Positions 1-6,957 are shown, counted from the stretch's first letter. The stretch: 9,817 nt of DNA from Paracoccaceae bacterium (GCA_026997055.1 JALWJU010000567.1:1-9817), one strand, 5' to 3'. The notes: generated from the letters alone by a model not told the origin. Numbers and translations are program-made.

Positions 1-644
1 CCGTAGGGGGCCGGGTTTTCGACCGAGCCGCCGCGAAACACCGCCGAGCCGGCCACGAAGCAATCGGCCCCGGCGGCGGCCAGCGCGCCGACGGTGTTCG
101 GGTCCACCCCGCCATCGACCTGGATGTGGATTTCGCGGTCGCCGATCATCTTGCGGATCTCGGCCACCTTGTCCACCGAAGAGGGGATGAATTTCTGCCC
201 GCCAAAGCCGGGATTGACGCTCATCACCAGCACCATGTCGGCAAGGTCCAGCAGGTATTCGACCGCCGAGGCGGGCGTGCCCGGATTGAGCGCGATGCCG
301 GCCTTCCTGCCGGTGGCGCGGATCGCCTGGAGCGTGCGGTGCGGGTGCGGCCCGGCCTCCACATGGGCCACGATCATGTCGGCGCCGGCCTCGGCATAGG
401 CCTCGATATAGGGGTCCACCGGGGCGATCATCAGATGCACGTCCATGAAGGTCTTCACATGCGGGCGAAAGGCCGCCACGGCGGGCGGGCCGAAGGTGAG
501 ATTGGGCACGAAATGCCCGTCCATCACGTCCACATGCACCCAGTCGGCGCCCTGGGCCTCGATAGCCTGAATCTCGCGACCGAAATCGGCAAAATCGGCG
601 GAAAGGATCGAAGGCGCGATCTTGATGGAACGGTCAAAGGGCAT
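1..644 (-). CDS. rpe: Ribulose-phosphate 3-epimerase, 3' end cut by window edge
   Basis: Interconverts D-ribulose 5-phosphate and D-xylulose 5-phosphate, feeding pentose phosphates to phosphoribulokinase in the Calvin cycle and serving the pentose phosphate pathway; cytosolic. The visible 214 residues, starting MPFDRSIKIAPSILSADF, cover almost a whole TIM-barrel epimerase (family usually 220-230 aa), so only a short C-terminus is missing. Motifs seen: VHVDVMDGHFVPN with the metal/acid-base residues H37 and D39, H70 in DVHLM, MSVNPGFGGQ at about 141-150, and VDGG with D177. These are the metal-binding and catalytic positions known for the family. The ATG at 644 has GGGAGA (650-655) five bases upstream. 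It is co-directional with cbbF-P-T-A but separated from cbbA by 156 bp, unlike the tight upstream junctions. In this context it could be called cbbE. Identity is secure; whether it is co-transcribed with the operon is inferred. Confidence 0.96.
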   Translation of the reverse strand, partial: MPFDRSIKIAPSILSADFADFGREIQAIEAQGADWVHVDVMDGHFVPNLTFGPPAVAAFRPHVKTFMDVHLMIAPVDPYIEAYAEAGADMIVAHVEAGPHPHRTLQAIRATGRKAGIALNPGTPASAVEYLLDLADMVLVMSVNPGFGGQKFIPSSVDKVAEIRKMIGDREIHIQVDGGVDPNTVGALAAAGADCFVAGSAVFRGGSVENPAPY

Positions 645-703
645 TGCAGTCTCCCGGTTGGATATGTTGCGGAGCCGGAAAATCTCCCTTCCCCTCTGCG
701 GCA

Positions 704-732
704 AAATGCTGCATGATCGGAGCAAGGGTCAA
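704..732 (-). promoter_or_regulatory. Possible weak sigma70-like promoter for rpe
   Basis: On the minus strand, TTGACC (732-727, five of six matches to TTGACA) is followed after 17-18 bases by GCATTT/CATTTT (709-703), a poor -10 match. Transcription from here would start about 50 bases before the rpe ATG. The location in the only sizeable gap of the operon makes it plausible, but the -10 is weak and the call is by eye. A small hairpin (697-713, TGC.GCA arms around a three-base A/T loop) overlaps the -10. Confidence 0.22.
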
Positions 733-758
733 TTCTGTCTCCACGTTCAGATAGCCTT

Positions 759-789
759 GCCGGTGGCGGGGGTCCAGACCGCCGCCGGC
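759..789 (-). other. Intercistronic stem-loop downstream of cbbA
   Basis: An 11-bp arm GCCGGTGGCGG (759-769) faces CCGCCGCCGGC (779-789) with a single mismatch and a 9-base loop. In the minus-strand transcript it begins 11 bases after the cbbA stop codon. The following bases (AAGGCTATCTG) lack a U-tract, so it is not a canonical intrinsic terminator. Likely roles are 3'-end protection of the upstream cbb mRNA, partial termination, or processing that lowers rpe relative to cbbA. The structure is visible; the role is inferred. Confidence 0.55.
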
Positions 790-800
790 ACAGACCCGGC

Positions 801-1865
801 TCAGTTCACCACTGGATCGAGGCTGCCGGAAGCGTAGCGCTTGGCCATTTCGTCCATGTCGATGACGTCGATCTTGGAAGCATTGCCGGCGGTGCCGAAG
901 CGCTCGAAGCGGTCGCGCACCAGCTTGCCCATCTCCTCCATGGCCGGGATCAGGAACTTGCGCGGGTCGAATTCGGTCGGCTTTTCCTGTGCCACCTTGC
1001 GGAACTGGCCGGTGAGCGCCATGCGGTTGTCGGTGTCGATATTGACCTTGCGCACGCCGGACTTGATGCCCTTTTCGATCTCCTCGACCGGCACGCCGTA
1101 GGTCTGGGCCATCTCGCCGCCATACTCATTGATCAGGTCCTGAAGATACTGGGGCACGCTGGAAGAGCCGTGCATCACCAGATGCACATCGGGAATGCGG
1201 GCGTGAATGGCCTCGATCTGGCTGATCGCCAGCGTCTCGCCGGTAGGCTTCTTGGAGAACTTGTAGGCGCCGTGGCTGGTGCCGCAGGCAATGGCCAGCG
1301 CATCGACCTTTGTCAGCTTGACGAATTCGGCCGCCTCGTCCGGGTCGGTCAAGAGCTGGTCCTTCGACAGCTTGCCCTCGGCGCCGGAGCCGTCTTCCTT
1401 GGCCGCTTCGCCGGTCTCGAGGCTGCCCAGCACGCCCAGCTCGCCCTCGACCGAGGCGCCGACCCAATGCGCCATGCGCGCGACCCGCTCGGTGATGTCC
1501 ACGTTATAGGCGAAATCGGCGGGGGTCTTCATGTCGGCCTTGAGCGAGCCGTCCATCATCACGCTGGTAAAGCCGTGGCGGATCGCCGAAAGGCAGGTCT
1601 GCTCGTTGTTGCCGTGGTCCTGGTGCAGGCAGATCGGGATATGCGGATACATCTCCGCCAGCGCCTGCACCATGTGGCGCAGCATGATGTCGCCGGCATA
1701 GGAGCGCGCGCCGCGGCTGGCCTGAAGGATCACCGGGGCGTCGCATTCGTCGGCCGCCTTGAGGATCGCCAGACCCTGCTCCATGTTGTTGATGTTGAAG
1801 GCCGGCACGCCGTAGTCGTTTTCGGCGGCGTGGTCCAGAAGTTGCCTGAGAGTGATAAGTGCCAT
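801..1865 (-). CDS. cbbA: Fructose-bisphosphate aldolase, class II, Calvin cycle subtype
   Basis: Zinc-dependent aldolase that condenses dihydroxyacetone phosphate with glyceraldehyde 3-phosphate to fructose 1,6-bisphosphate, and in CBB operons also with erythrose 4-phosphate to sedoheptulose 1,7-bisphosphate; cytosolic. The 354-aa product has the length of CbbA proteins of the Rhodobacter type. Visible motifs are HQDH (81-84; D83 is the expected catalytic Asp and H84 a zinc ligand), GTSHGAYKF with H198, HGSSSVP with H232 (the other expected zinc ligands), and the phosphate-binding VRKVNIDTDNR (281-291). The long insertions around 150-175 and the C-terminal FGTAGNASKI segment fit the Calvin-cycle subtype rather than E. 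coli FbaA. The ATG at 1865 is led by GGAGG (1873-1877), and the cbbT stop TAA runs directly into this Shine-Dalgarno, so the two genes are probably translationally coupled. A strong hairpin follows the stop codon. Confidence 0.97.
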   Translation of the reverse strand: MALITLRQLLDHAAENDYGVPAFNINNMEQGLAILKAADECDAPVILQASRGARSYAGDIMLRHMVQALAEMYPHIPICLHQDHGNNEQTCLSAIRHGFTSVMMDGSLKADMKTPADFAYNVDITERVARMAHWVGASVEGELGVLGSLETGEAAKEDGSGAEGKLSKDQLLTDPDEAAEFVKLTKVDALAIACGTSHGAYKFSKKPTGETLAISQIEAIHARIPDVHLVMHGSSSVPQYLQDLINEYGGEMAQTYGVPVEEIEKGIKSGVRKVNIDTDNRMALTGQFRKVAQEKPTEFDPRKFLIPAMEEMGKLVRDRFERFGTAGNASKIDVIDMDEMAKRYASGSLDPVVN

Positions 1866-1877
1866 GTCCGGGCCTCC

Positions 1878-3845
1878 TTACAGAAGTGATTTCGCGGCTT
1901 CGGCCACGGCCTCGGCCGTGATGCCGAAATGTTCGTAGAGCTTGCCGGCCGGGGCCGAGGCGCCGAAGCCGGTCATGCCGACAAAGGCGCTGTTGCAGCC
2001 CAGAAGCGGCCCCCAGCCCTGCTCGATGGCGGCTTCCACGCCCACGCGCGGCGCATCGCCCAGCACCACGGCGCGGTATTCGTCGCTCTGCTCGGCAAAG
2101 GCTTCGAAGCAGGGGGCCGAGACCACCGCGGCCCTGATGCCGTCCTTGGCCAGAAGCTCGGCGGCGTTCACGGCGATCTCCACCTCCGAGCCGGTGGCGA
2201 TCAGGGTCACGTCGCGCGCGCCGTCCGTGTCGCGCAGCACATAGGCGCCCCGGGCGACCATGTTGGCCTCGGTGTGGCTGGTGCGCAGGGTCGGCAGGCC
2301 CTGGCGGCTGAGCGCCAGCGCGCTGGGCGTCGTCGGCTGGGCCAGGGCGTCCTGCCAGGCTTCGGCGGTCTCGACCACATCGGCCGGGCGATAGACGCGC
2401 AGGTTGGGCATGGCGCGCAGGCTGGCCAGGGTCTCCACCGGCTGGTGGGTGGGGCCGTCTTCGCCAAGACCGATGGAGTCATGCGTGAGCACATGCACCA
2501 CCGGCACCCCCATCAGCGCACCGAGGCGAATGGCGCCGCGCATGTAATCGGCGAAGGCCAGGAAGGTGCCGCCATAGGGCACGAAGCCGCCATGCAGCCA
2601 GAGGCCGTTCATGATCGCGCCCATGCCGTGCTCGCGCACGCCGTAATTGATGTAGGAGCCGGCGTAATTGTCGCGGGTGACGGGCTCCATGCCGCTGGTC
2701 TTTGTGAGGTTGGAGCCGGTGAGGTCGGCCGAGCCGCCCACCGTGTTGGGAAGCGTGGCATTGACCACCTCGAGCGCCATCTGGCTGGCCTTGCGGGTGG
2801 CGACCTTGGGGGCGTCTTTCGCGAGGCGCGCCTTGTATTGCTCGATGGCCCCGGCCAGCGCCGCCTGGTCGGGGGCGCGATGGGCGGCCTCGAAGGCCTC
2901 GCGCTTCGGGCTCGCGGCCAGGCGGGCCTCCCATGCCTCGCGCGCGGCCTTGCCGCGGGCGGCGATGGCGCGCCAGTCGGCATAGACCTCGTCGGGCACC
3001 TCGAAGGGCGGGTAATCCCAGCCAAGCTCCTTGCGCGCGGCGGCGATTTCCTCCTCGCCCAGCGGCGCGCCGTGGGTGGCCGACGTGCCCTGCTTGTTGG
3101 GCGCGCCGAAGCCGATGATGGTGCGACACGCGATCATCGAGGGCCTGTCGGTCACCGCGCGCGCGGCCTCGATGGCGGCGGCAATGGCCTCGTTGTCGTG
3201 CCCGTCCACGGACTGCACATGCCAGCCGGCGGCCTCGAAGCGGGCCTGCTGGTCCATGGAGGTGGAGACGGAAGTGGCGCCGTCGATGGTGATGCGGTTG
3301 TCGTCCCACAGCACGATCATCCGGCCAAGCCCGAGATGCCCTGCGAAATCAATGGCTTCGTGGCTGATCCCCTCCATCAGGCAGCCATCGCCGGCGATCA
3401 CGTAGGTGTAGTGGTCCACCAGATCCTCGCCGTAGCGGGCATTGGCCATGCGCTCGGCCAGCGCCATGCCGACAGCGGTGGAGATGCCCTGCCCGAGCGG
3501 GCCGGTGGTCACTTCGATCCCCTTGGCATGGCCGTATTCCGGGTGCCCGGCGGTGCGATAGCCGAACTGGCGGAAATTGCGGATCTGCTCCATGTCCATG
3601 TCGTCATAGCCGAGCAGGTGGTTGATCGCATAGACCAGCATCGAGCCATGCCCCGCGCTCATCACGAAGCGGTCGCGGTCGGCCCACTTGTCGGCCGAGG
3701 GGTCGATGTTGATGAAGCGGTTGAACAGCACCGTGGCCACATCCGCAAGCCCCATCGGCGCGCCGGGATGGCCGGAATTGGCGGCCTGGATCGCGTCCAT
3801 CGCCAGCGCGCGGATCGCGTTCGCCATCATCTTTTCGTTGCTCAT
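1878..3845 (-). CDS. cbbT: Transketolase of the Calvin cycle operon
   Basis: Thiamine-diphosphate and Mg-dependent transfer of two-carbon ketol units from fructose 6-phosphate or sedoheptulose 7-phosphate to glyceraldehyde 3-phosphate, yielding xylulose 5-phosphate plus erythrose 4-phosphate or ribose 5-phosphate. The 655 aa match the usual 650-670. The N-terminal PP domain has SGHPGAPMG (24-32), GHG (65-67), GPLGQG (115-120) and the ThDP/Mg motif GDGCLMEG (152-159) followed by DDNRITIDG. The Pyr domain has GVREHGMGA with E405, expected to activate the cofactor's aminopyrimidine ring, and DSIGLGEDGPTHQPVE (456-471). The C-terminal domain starts near 540. The ATG at 3845 has GAGGAGA (3853-3859) with good spacing; the cbbP stop codon TGA (3858-3860) overlaps it, leaving a 12-bp spacer identical in length to that before cbbA. 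Operon position makes this the Calvin isozyme; a housekeeping tkt could exist elsewhere. Confidence 0.97.
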   Translation of the reverse strand: MSNEKMMANAIRALAMDAIQAANSGHPGAPMGLADVATVLFNRFINIDPSADKWADRDRFVMSAGHGSMLVYAINHLLGYDDMDMEQIRNFRQFGYRTAGHPEYGHAKGIEVTTGPLGQGISTAVGMALAERMANARYGEDLVDHYTYVIAGDGCLMEGISHEAIDFAGHLGLGRMIVLWDDNRITIDGATSVSTSMDQQARFEAAGWHVQSVDGHDNEAIAAAIEAARAVTDRPSMIACRTIIGFGAPNKQGTSATHGAPLGEEEIAAARKELGWDYPPFEVPDEVYADWRAIAARGKAAREAWEARLAASPKREAFEAAHRAPDQAALAGAIEQYKARLAKDAPKVATRKASQMALEVVNATLPNTVGGSADLTGSNLTKTSGMEPVTRDNYAGSYINYGVREHGMGAIMNGLWLHGGFVPYGGTFLAFADYMRGAIRLGALMGVPVVHVLTHDSIGLGEDGPTHQPVETLASLRAMPNLRVYRPADVVETAEAWQDALAQPTTPSALALSRQGLPTLRTSHTEANMVARGAYVLRDTDGARDVTLIATGSEVEIAVNAAELLAKDGIRAAVVSAPCFEAFAEQSDEYRAVVLGDAPRVGVEAAIEQGWGPLLGCNSAFVGMTGFGASAPAGKLYEHFGITAEAVAEAAKSLL

Positions 3846-3857
3846 CGGGATGTCTCC

Positions 3858-4730
3858 TCAGGCACGTTTGCTCTCGCGCACCAGGCGCTCGATCATCGGG
3901 GTAAAGATCAGCTGCATGGCCAGGTCCATCTTGCCGCCGGGGATGACGATGGAATTGGCCCGGCTCATCCAGCTGTCGTGGATCATGCTGATCAGGTAGG
4001 AAAAGTCGATACCCCGCGGATTGGCAAAGCGGATCACCACCAGGCTTTCGTCCGGGGTCGGGATCCAGCGGGCGATGAAGGGATTCGAGGTATCGACCAC
4101 CGGCACGCGCTGGAAATTGATGTCGGTCTTGGAAAATTGCGGGGTGATGCAGTGCACATAGGCATCCATCCTGCGCAGGATGACGTCGGTCACCGCCTCG
4201 GTGGTATAGCCCCGCTGGGCCTTGTCGCGGTGGATCTTCTGGATCCATTCGAGATTGATCACCGGGACCACGCCGATCTTGAGGTCGGCATATTTGGCTA
4301 TGTTCACCTCGTCATTGACCACCGCGCCGTGCAGGCCCTCGTAAAACAGGACGTCGCTGTCGGGAGCGAACTCCTCCCAGTCGGTGAATTCGCCCGGCGG
4401 CACGCCGTATTTCGCGGCCTCGGCATCGTCATGGACATAATGGCGGGTGCGCCCGCGCCCGGTCTCGCCGTATTCGCGGAACACGCGCTCGAGCTCGCCA
4501 AGCTCGTTGGCCTCGTAGGAAAAGTGGCTGAAGCCGTGGTCGCCCGCCGCATAGCGGCGCTCGAGCTCGGCCTTCATGTCGGCGCGGTTGTATTTGTGAA
4601 AGGCATCGCCTTCGATCGACACCGCCGTGACCCCCTCGCGGCGGAAGATCTGGTCGAAGGTGTTCTTGACCGTGGAGGTGCCGGCGCCGGAAGAGCCGGT
4701 GACGGAGATGATCGGGTGTTTCTTGCTCAT
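3858..4730 (-). CDS. cbbP: Phosphoribulokinase, short proteobacterial type
   Basis: ATP-dependent phosphorylation of ribulose 5-phosphate to ribulose 1,5-bisphosphate, the RuBisCO substrate; with RuBisCO it defines the Calvin cycle. The 290-aa length fits the octameric, NADH-activated bacterial class rather than the longer plant/cyanobacterial enzyme. The P-loop GSSGAGTS spans 12-19. Residues studied in the Rhodobacter sphaeroides enzyme appear at the same numbers: D42 (catalytic base), H45, R49, H100, E131, K165, R168, D169, R173 and R186. The ATG at 4730 has GAGGAA (4736-4741) as Shine-Dalgarno. The gene lies 31 bp after cbbF and 12 bp before cbbT. No missing key residue or frameshift is seen. 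Its presence implies a RuBisCO somewhere in the genome, though none is in this window. Confidence 0.98.
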   Translation of the reverse strand: MSKKHPIISVTGSSGAGTSTVKNTFDQIFRREGVTAVSIEGDAFHKYNRADMKAELERRYAAGDHGFSHFSYEANELGELERVFREYGETGRGRTRHYVHDDAEAAKYGVPPGEFTDWEEFAPDSDVLFYEGLHGAVVNDEVNIAKYADLKIGVVPVINLEWIQKIHRDKAQRGYTTEAVTDVILRRMDAYVHCITPQFSKTDINFQRVPVVDTSNPFIARWIPTPDESLVVIRFANPRGIDFSYLISMIHDSWMSRANSIVIPGGKMDLAMQLIFTPMIERLVRESKRA

Positions 4731-4761
4731 GGTGTTTCCTCAGCGTTCAGACGCGGATCAT

Positions 4762-5787
4762 TCAGGCGCGGAACAGGCCGCGATTGCCGAAAAGGGCGGA
4801 GACTTCCTCGCGAGGCAGGTCCTGATAGGCGGCCACGCGGGCGACCTTCTCGGCAGAGCCGAAGACGAAGGGGGTGCGCGCATGCAGGCTGTCGGCCTGC
4901 TGGCCCAGCAGCCGGTCGTGGCCGTCGGTGGCCTTGCCGCCGGCCTGCTCGATCAGAAAGGCGATCGGCGCGCATTCATAGACCATGCGCAGGCGGCCGC
5001 GCTCATAGGTGGGGCGCTTGTCGCCGGGATAGAGGAAGATGCCGCCGCGGGTGATGATCCGGTGGGTCTCGGCCACCAGCGAGGCCACCCAGCGCATGTT
5101 GTAATTGCGCTCGTGCGGGCCTTCGTCCCCGGCCAGGCAATCGTCGATATAGGCGCGGATACCGGCGGGCCAGTGGCGGTAATTGGAGGCATTGATGGCG
5201 AATTCGCTGCTGGTCTCGGGCACTTCGAGGCGCTCATGGGTGAGGATGAAGCGGCCGCTGTCCGGGTCCAGCACATAGGATTGCACCCCGTCACCGAAAG
5301 TCACGACCATATTGGTCTGCGGCCCGAAGATGATGTAGCCGCCGGCGATCTGCTCGTCGGTGGGGCGCAGGAAGGAGCCGTGCGCATCGCCCGGCTTCGC
5401 CTCGAAGATCGAAAAGATCGTGCCGATGGAAACGTTGACGTCGATATTGGAAGAGCCGTCCAGCGGGTCGATGGCCAGGGCAAGCGTGCCGCCTTCGTCG
5501 ATCTCCACCACGTCGTCCTGCTCCTCGGAGGCGTAGTAGCGCACGCCGCTGCCCCTGAGCGCGGCGGCAAAGGCATCGTCGGCCAGCACGTCGAGCGCCT
5601 TCTGCTGGTCGCCGCCGGTATTCTCGCCCACGGCCTCGGCCAGCGATCCTCCCAGCGGACCGCGCTTGATGGTGCGGCAAAGCTCCGCCCCCACCTCGGC
5701 CAGCGCCTCCATCGTCGGGCGCAGCCCCTCGGGGATGCGGGACTTGTCGGCTATCGCATCGGTTCGGGTCATCGTCATCTCCGTCAT
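4762..5787 (-). CDS. cbbF: Fructose-1,6-/sedoheptulose-1,7-bisphosphatase, class I
   Basis: Removes the 1-phosphate from fructose 1,6-bisphosphate and, in CBB operons, usually also from sedoheptulose 1,7-bisphosphate, pulling the cycle toward ribulose 5-phosphate regeneration. The 341-aa class I (FBPase/IMPase superfamily) protein shows the Mg-binding cluster: EE (88-89), DPLDGSSN (107-114), and the later GGIFLYPGD (248-256) and CAPIAFLIEQAGG (272-284) substrate/metal segments. It is the first gene of the operon, divergent from cbbR. The start is uncertain: ATG codons occur at residues 1, 4 and 6. The purine-rich AGGGGGAGGAG (5788-5798) abuts the first ATG with almost no spacer, whereas it is about 9 bases from the ATG at 5778, which is therefore a good alternative start. 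Expression is expected to be activated by CbbR from the upstream intergenic region. Confidence 0.96.
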   Translation of the reverse strand: MTEMTMTRTDAIADKSRIPEGLRPTMEALAEVGAELCRTIKRGPLGGSLAEAVGENTGGDQQKALDVLADDAFAAALRGSGVRYYASEEQDDVVEIDEGGTLALAIDPLDGSSNIDVNVSIGTIFSIFEAKPGDAHGSFLRPTDEQIAGGYIIFGPQTNMVVTFGDGVQSYVLDPDSGRFILTHERLEVPETSSEFAINASNYRHWPAGIRAYIDDCLAGDEGPHERNYNMRWVASLVAETHRIITRGGIFLYPGDKRPTYERGRLRMVYECAPIAFLIEQAGGKATDGHDRLLGQQADSLHARTPFVFGSAEKVARVAAYQDLPREEVSALFGNRGLFRA

Positions 5788-5798
5788 CTCCTCCCCCT
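5788..5798 (-). promoter_or_regulatory. Ribosome binding site of cbbF; bears on start choice
   Basis: The minus strand reads AGGGGGAGGAG immediately before the first in-frame ATG (5787). With AGGAG as the core, spacing is 0 to the first ATG, 9 to the ATG at 5778 and 15 to the ATG at 5772. Usual spacing of 5-9 bases favours initiation at 5778. Confidence 0.5.
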
Positions 5799-5945
5799 GC
5801 TCTGCCTGTTGCCCTGGCCCCAGCCCCGCCGCGGCAGCTCCGGCAACTCTCTGTCAGAAACATCGCGGAAACACCCTTGTCCTGTCATAGATTGATGCTG
5901 TAGGAAATTTAAATATGCGAAGAAGCGGAGTTAATAATTTTTAAC
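5788..5945. promoter_or_regulatory. Divergent cbbF/cbbR control region with CbbR-like sites
   Basis: This 158-bp space between the divergent cbbF and cbbR genes should hold both promoters and the CbbR operator. The half nearer cbbR (about 5890-5945) is strikingly AT-rich for this genome. It contains a perfect 8-bp palindrome ATTTAAAT (5907-5914) and TTA-N7-TTA (5931-5943), which fits both the LysR T-N11-A rule and the TNA-N7-TNA form described for CbbR sites. It ends two bases before the cbbR ATG, so binding there could repress cbbR. Nearer cbbF is a direct repeat of GAAACA (5857-5862 and 5868-5873) spaced 11 bp, about one helical turn. No strong -35/-10 pair for cbbF stood out. A possible -10 is TATGAC on the minus strand (about 5889-5884), with only a poor TTAAAT at -35, as is usual for activator-dependent promoters. 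Confidence 0.7.
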
Positions 5946-6866
5946 ATGAAGCGGCCAGAAGCGATAACTTTCAAGCAATTGCGGGCACTTGCCGCAGTTG
6001 CGCAATATGGCTCGATCACCCGGGCGGCTGAGGCAATTCATCTCACCCCCCCGGCGGTGCATACCCAGCTGCGCCAGCTGGCCAGCCACCTGGGCGCCGA
6101 TGTGCTGCGGCGCGGTGACGCAGGACGCATGGAGCTGACCGAAGAAGGCGAAGTGGTTCTGGACGCGGCCGGGCGCATCGAGGCCGAACTCGACATCTGC
6201 CTGAAATCGGTCACCGCGATCCGGGACGGATATGCCGGGCTGGTGCGCCTCGGGGTGGTATCGACCGGGAAGTATTTCGCCCCGGCTCTGGTGGCACATC
6301 TCAAGAAGGCCTTTCCGGCAATCAAGGTGGAGCTGACCGTGGGCAACCGCGACCAGATCATCGAGGCGCTGGACTACCGGCAGGTCCAGCTGGCGATCAT
6401 GGGCCGCCCGCCGCGCAGCCCGGCCAATACCGCCGAGCCGGTGGGGCCGCACCCCCATGTATTCATCGCTCCGCCCGGCCATCCGCTGACCCGCGGCCGG
6501 ATCGCCCCCGCCGACCTGCTCGGAGAAACCATCATCGAGCGCGAAGTCGGTTCCGGCACCCGCATCCTGCTCACCCGCTTCATGGACCGGATCGGCCAGG
6601 GCGCACCCTACGACACGATGTCGATGAGTTCGAACGAAACCATCAAGCAGGCGGTGATCGCCGGGCTCGGTATCGCCCTGATCTCGCAGCATACGGTGGT
6701 GGGAGAACTGCAGGCCGGGCGGCTGGTGACGCTGGACATCCCCGGCCTGCCGATCGAGCGCTCCTGGTACCTGCTGCACCGCTCCGATACCGAGCTTTCC
6801 GCCGCCGCACAGAAAATCCGCGCCCATATCTCCGACATGAAGGGCTCCTTCCTGCCGAAGCTCTGA
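5946..6866 (+). CDS. cbbR: LysR-type transcriptional regulator CbbR
   Basis: Activator of Calvin-cycle operons; family members bind as tetramers near the target promoter and respond to metabolites such as RuBP, ATP, NADPH or phosphoenolpyruvate, depending on species. The 306-aa protein has an N-terminal winged helix-turn-helix at about 8-66 (TFKQLRALAAVAQYGSITRA, then the recognition part around TPPAVHTQLRQL), a linker helix at about 67-90, and a periplasmic-binding-protein-like effector domain from about 95 to 295. Assignment to CbbR rather than another LysR rests largely on its position, divergent from cbbF, plus the overall CbbR-like sequence. No in-frame start exists upstream before a stop at 5910-5912, so ATG 5946 is the first possible start. 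Its Shine-Dalgarno is poor: CGGAG (5926-5930) is 15 bases away. Low, possibly autoregulated translation is likely. Confidence 0.93.
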   Translation: MKRPEAITFKQLRALAAVAQYGSITRAAEAIHLTPPAVHTQLRQLASHLGADVLRRGDAGRMELTEEGEVVLDAAGRIEAELDICLKSVTAIRDGYAGLVRLGVVSTGKYFAPALVAHLKKAFPAIKVELTVGNRDQIIEALDYRQVQLAIMGRPPRSPANTAEPVGPHPHVFIAPPGHPLTRGRIAPADLLGETIIEREVGSGTRILLTRFMDRIGQGAPYDTMSMSSNETIKQAVIAGLGIALISQHTVVGELQAGRLVTLDIPGLPIERSWYLLHRSDTELSAAAQKIRAHISDMKGSFLPKL

Positions 6867-6884
6867 GCCGCCACGGCCCGGCCA

Positions 6885-6948
6885 GGGCTGCCCTTGCGGC
6901 CCGCGCCCGGTTTTCGCGGAAAATCGCCCCGCGCGCCGGGGGCAGCCC
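6885..6948. terminator. Nested inverted repeats between convergent cbbR and asparaginase
   Basis: GGGCTGCCC (6885-6893) and GGGCAGCCC (6940-6948) are perfect 9-bp arms. Inside them sits a second hairpin CGGTTTTC-GCG-GAAAATCG (6908-6926, 8 bp with one G-U pair). Being nearly symmetric and placed 18 bp after the cbbR stop and 9 bp after the asparaginase stop (on the other strand), it could end both convergent transcripts. No U-tract follows on either strand, so this is not a classical intrinsic terminator. Confidence 0.35.
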
Positions 6949-6957
6949 GGCGAATCC

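Noticed and set aside
126..716. Plus-strand open frame opposite rpe
   Set aside because: Its translation is rich in His, Gly and Val with no recognisable motif, while the minus strand encodes a clear epimerase with all active-site residues.
1929..5054. Very long open frame (1041 codons) on the plus strand
   Set aside because: It lies opposite cbbT, cbbP and the end of cbbF, all unmistakable minus-strand genes. Long antisense frames are expected where third codon positions are strongly GC-rich. The translation is His/Gly/Ala/Arg-rich and resembles no family.
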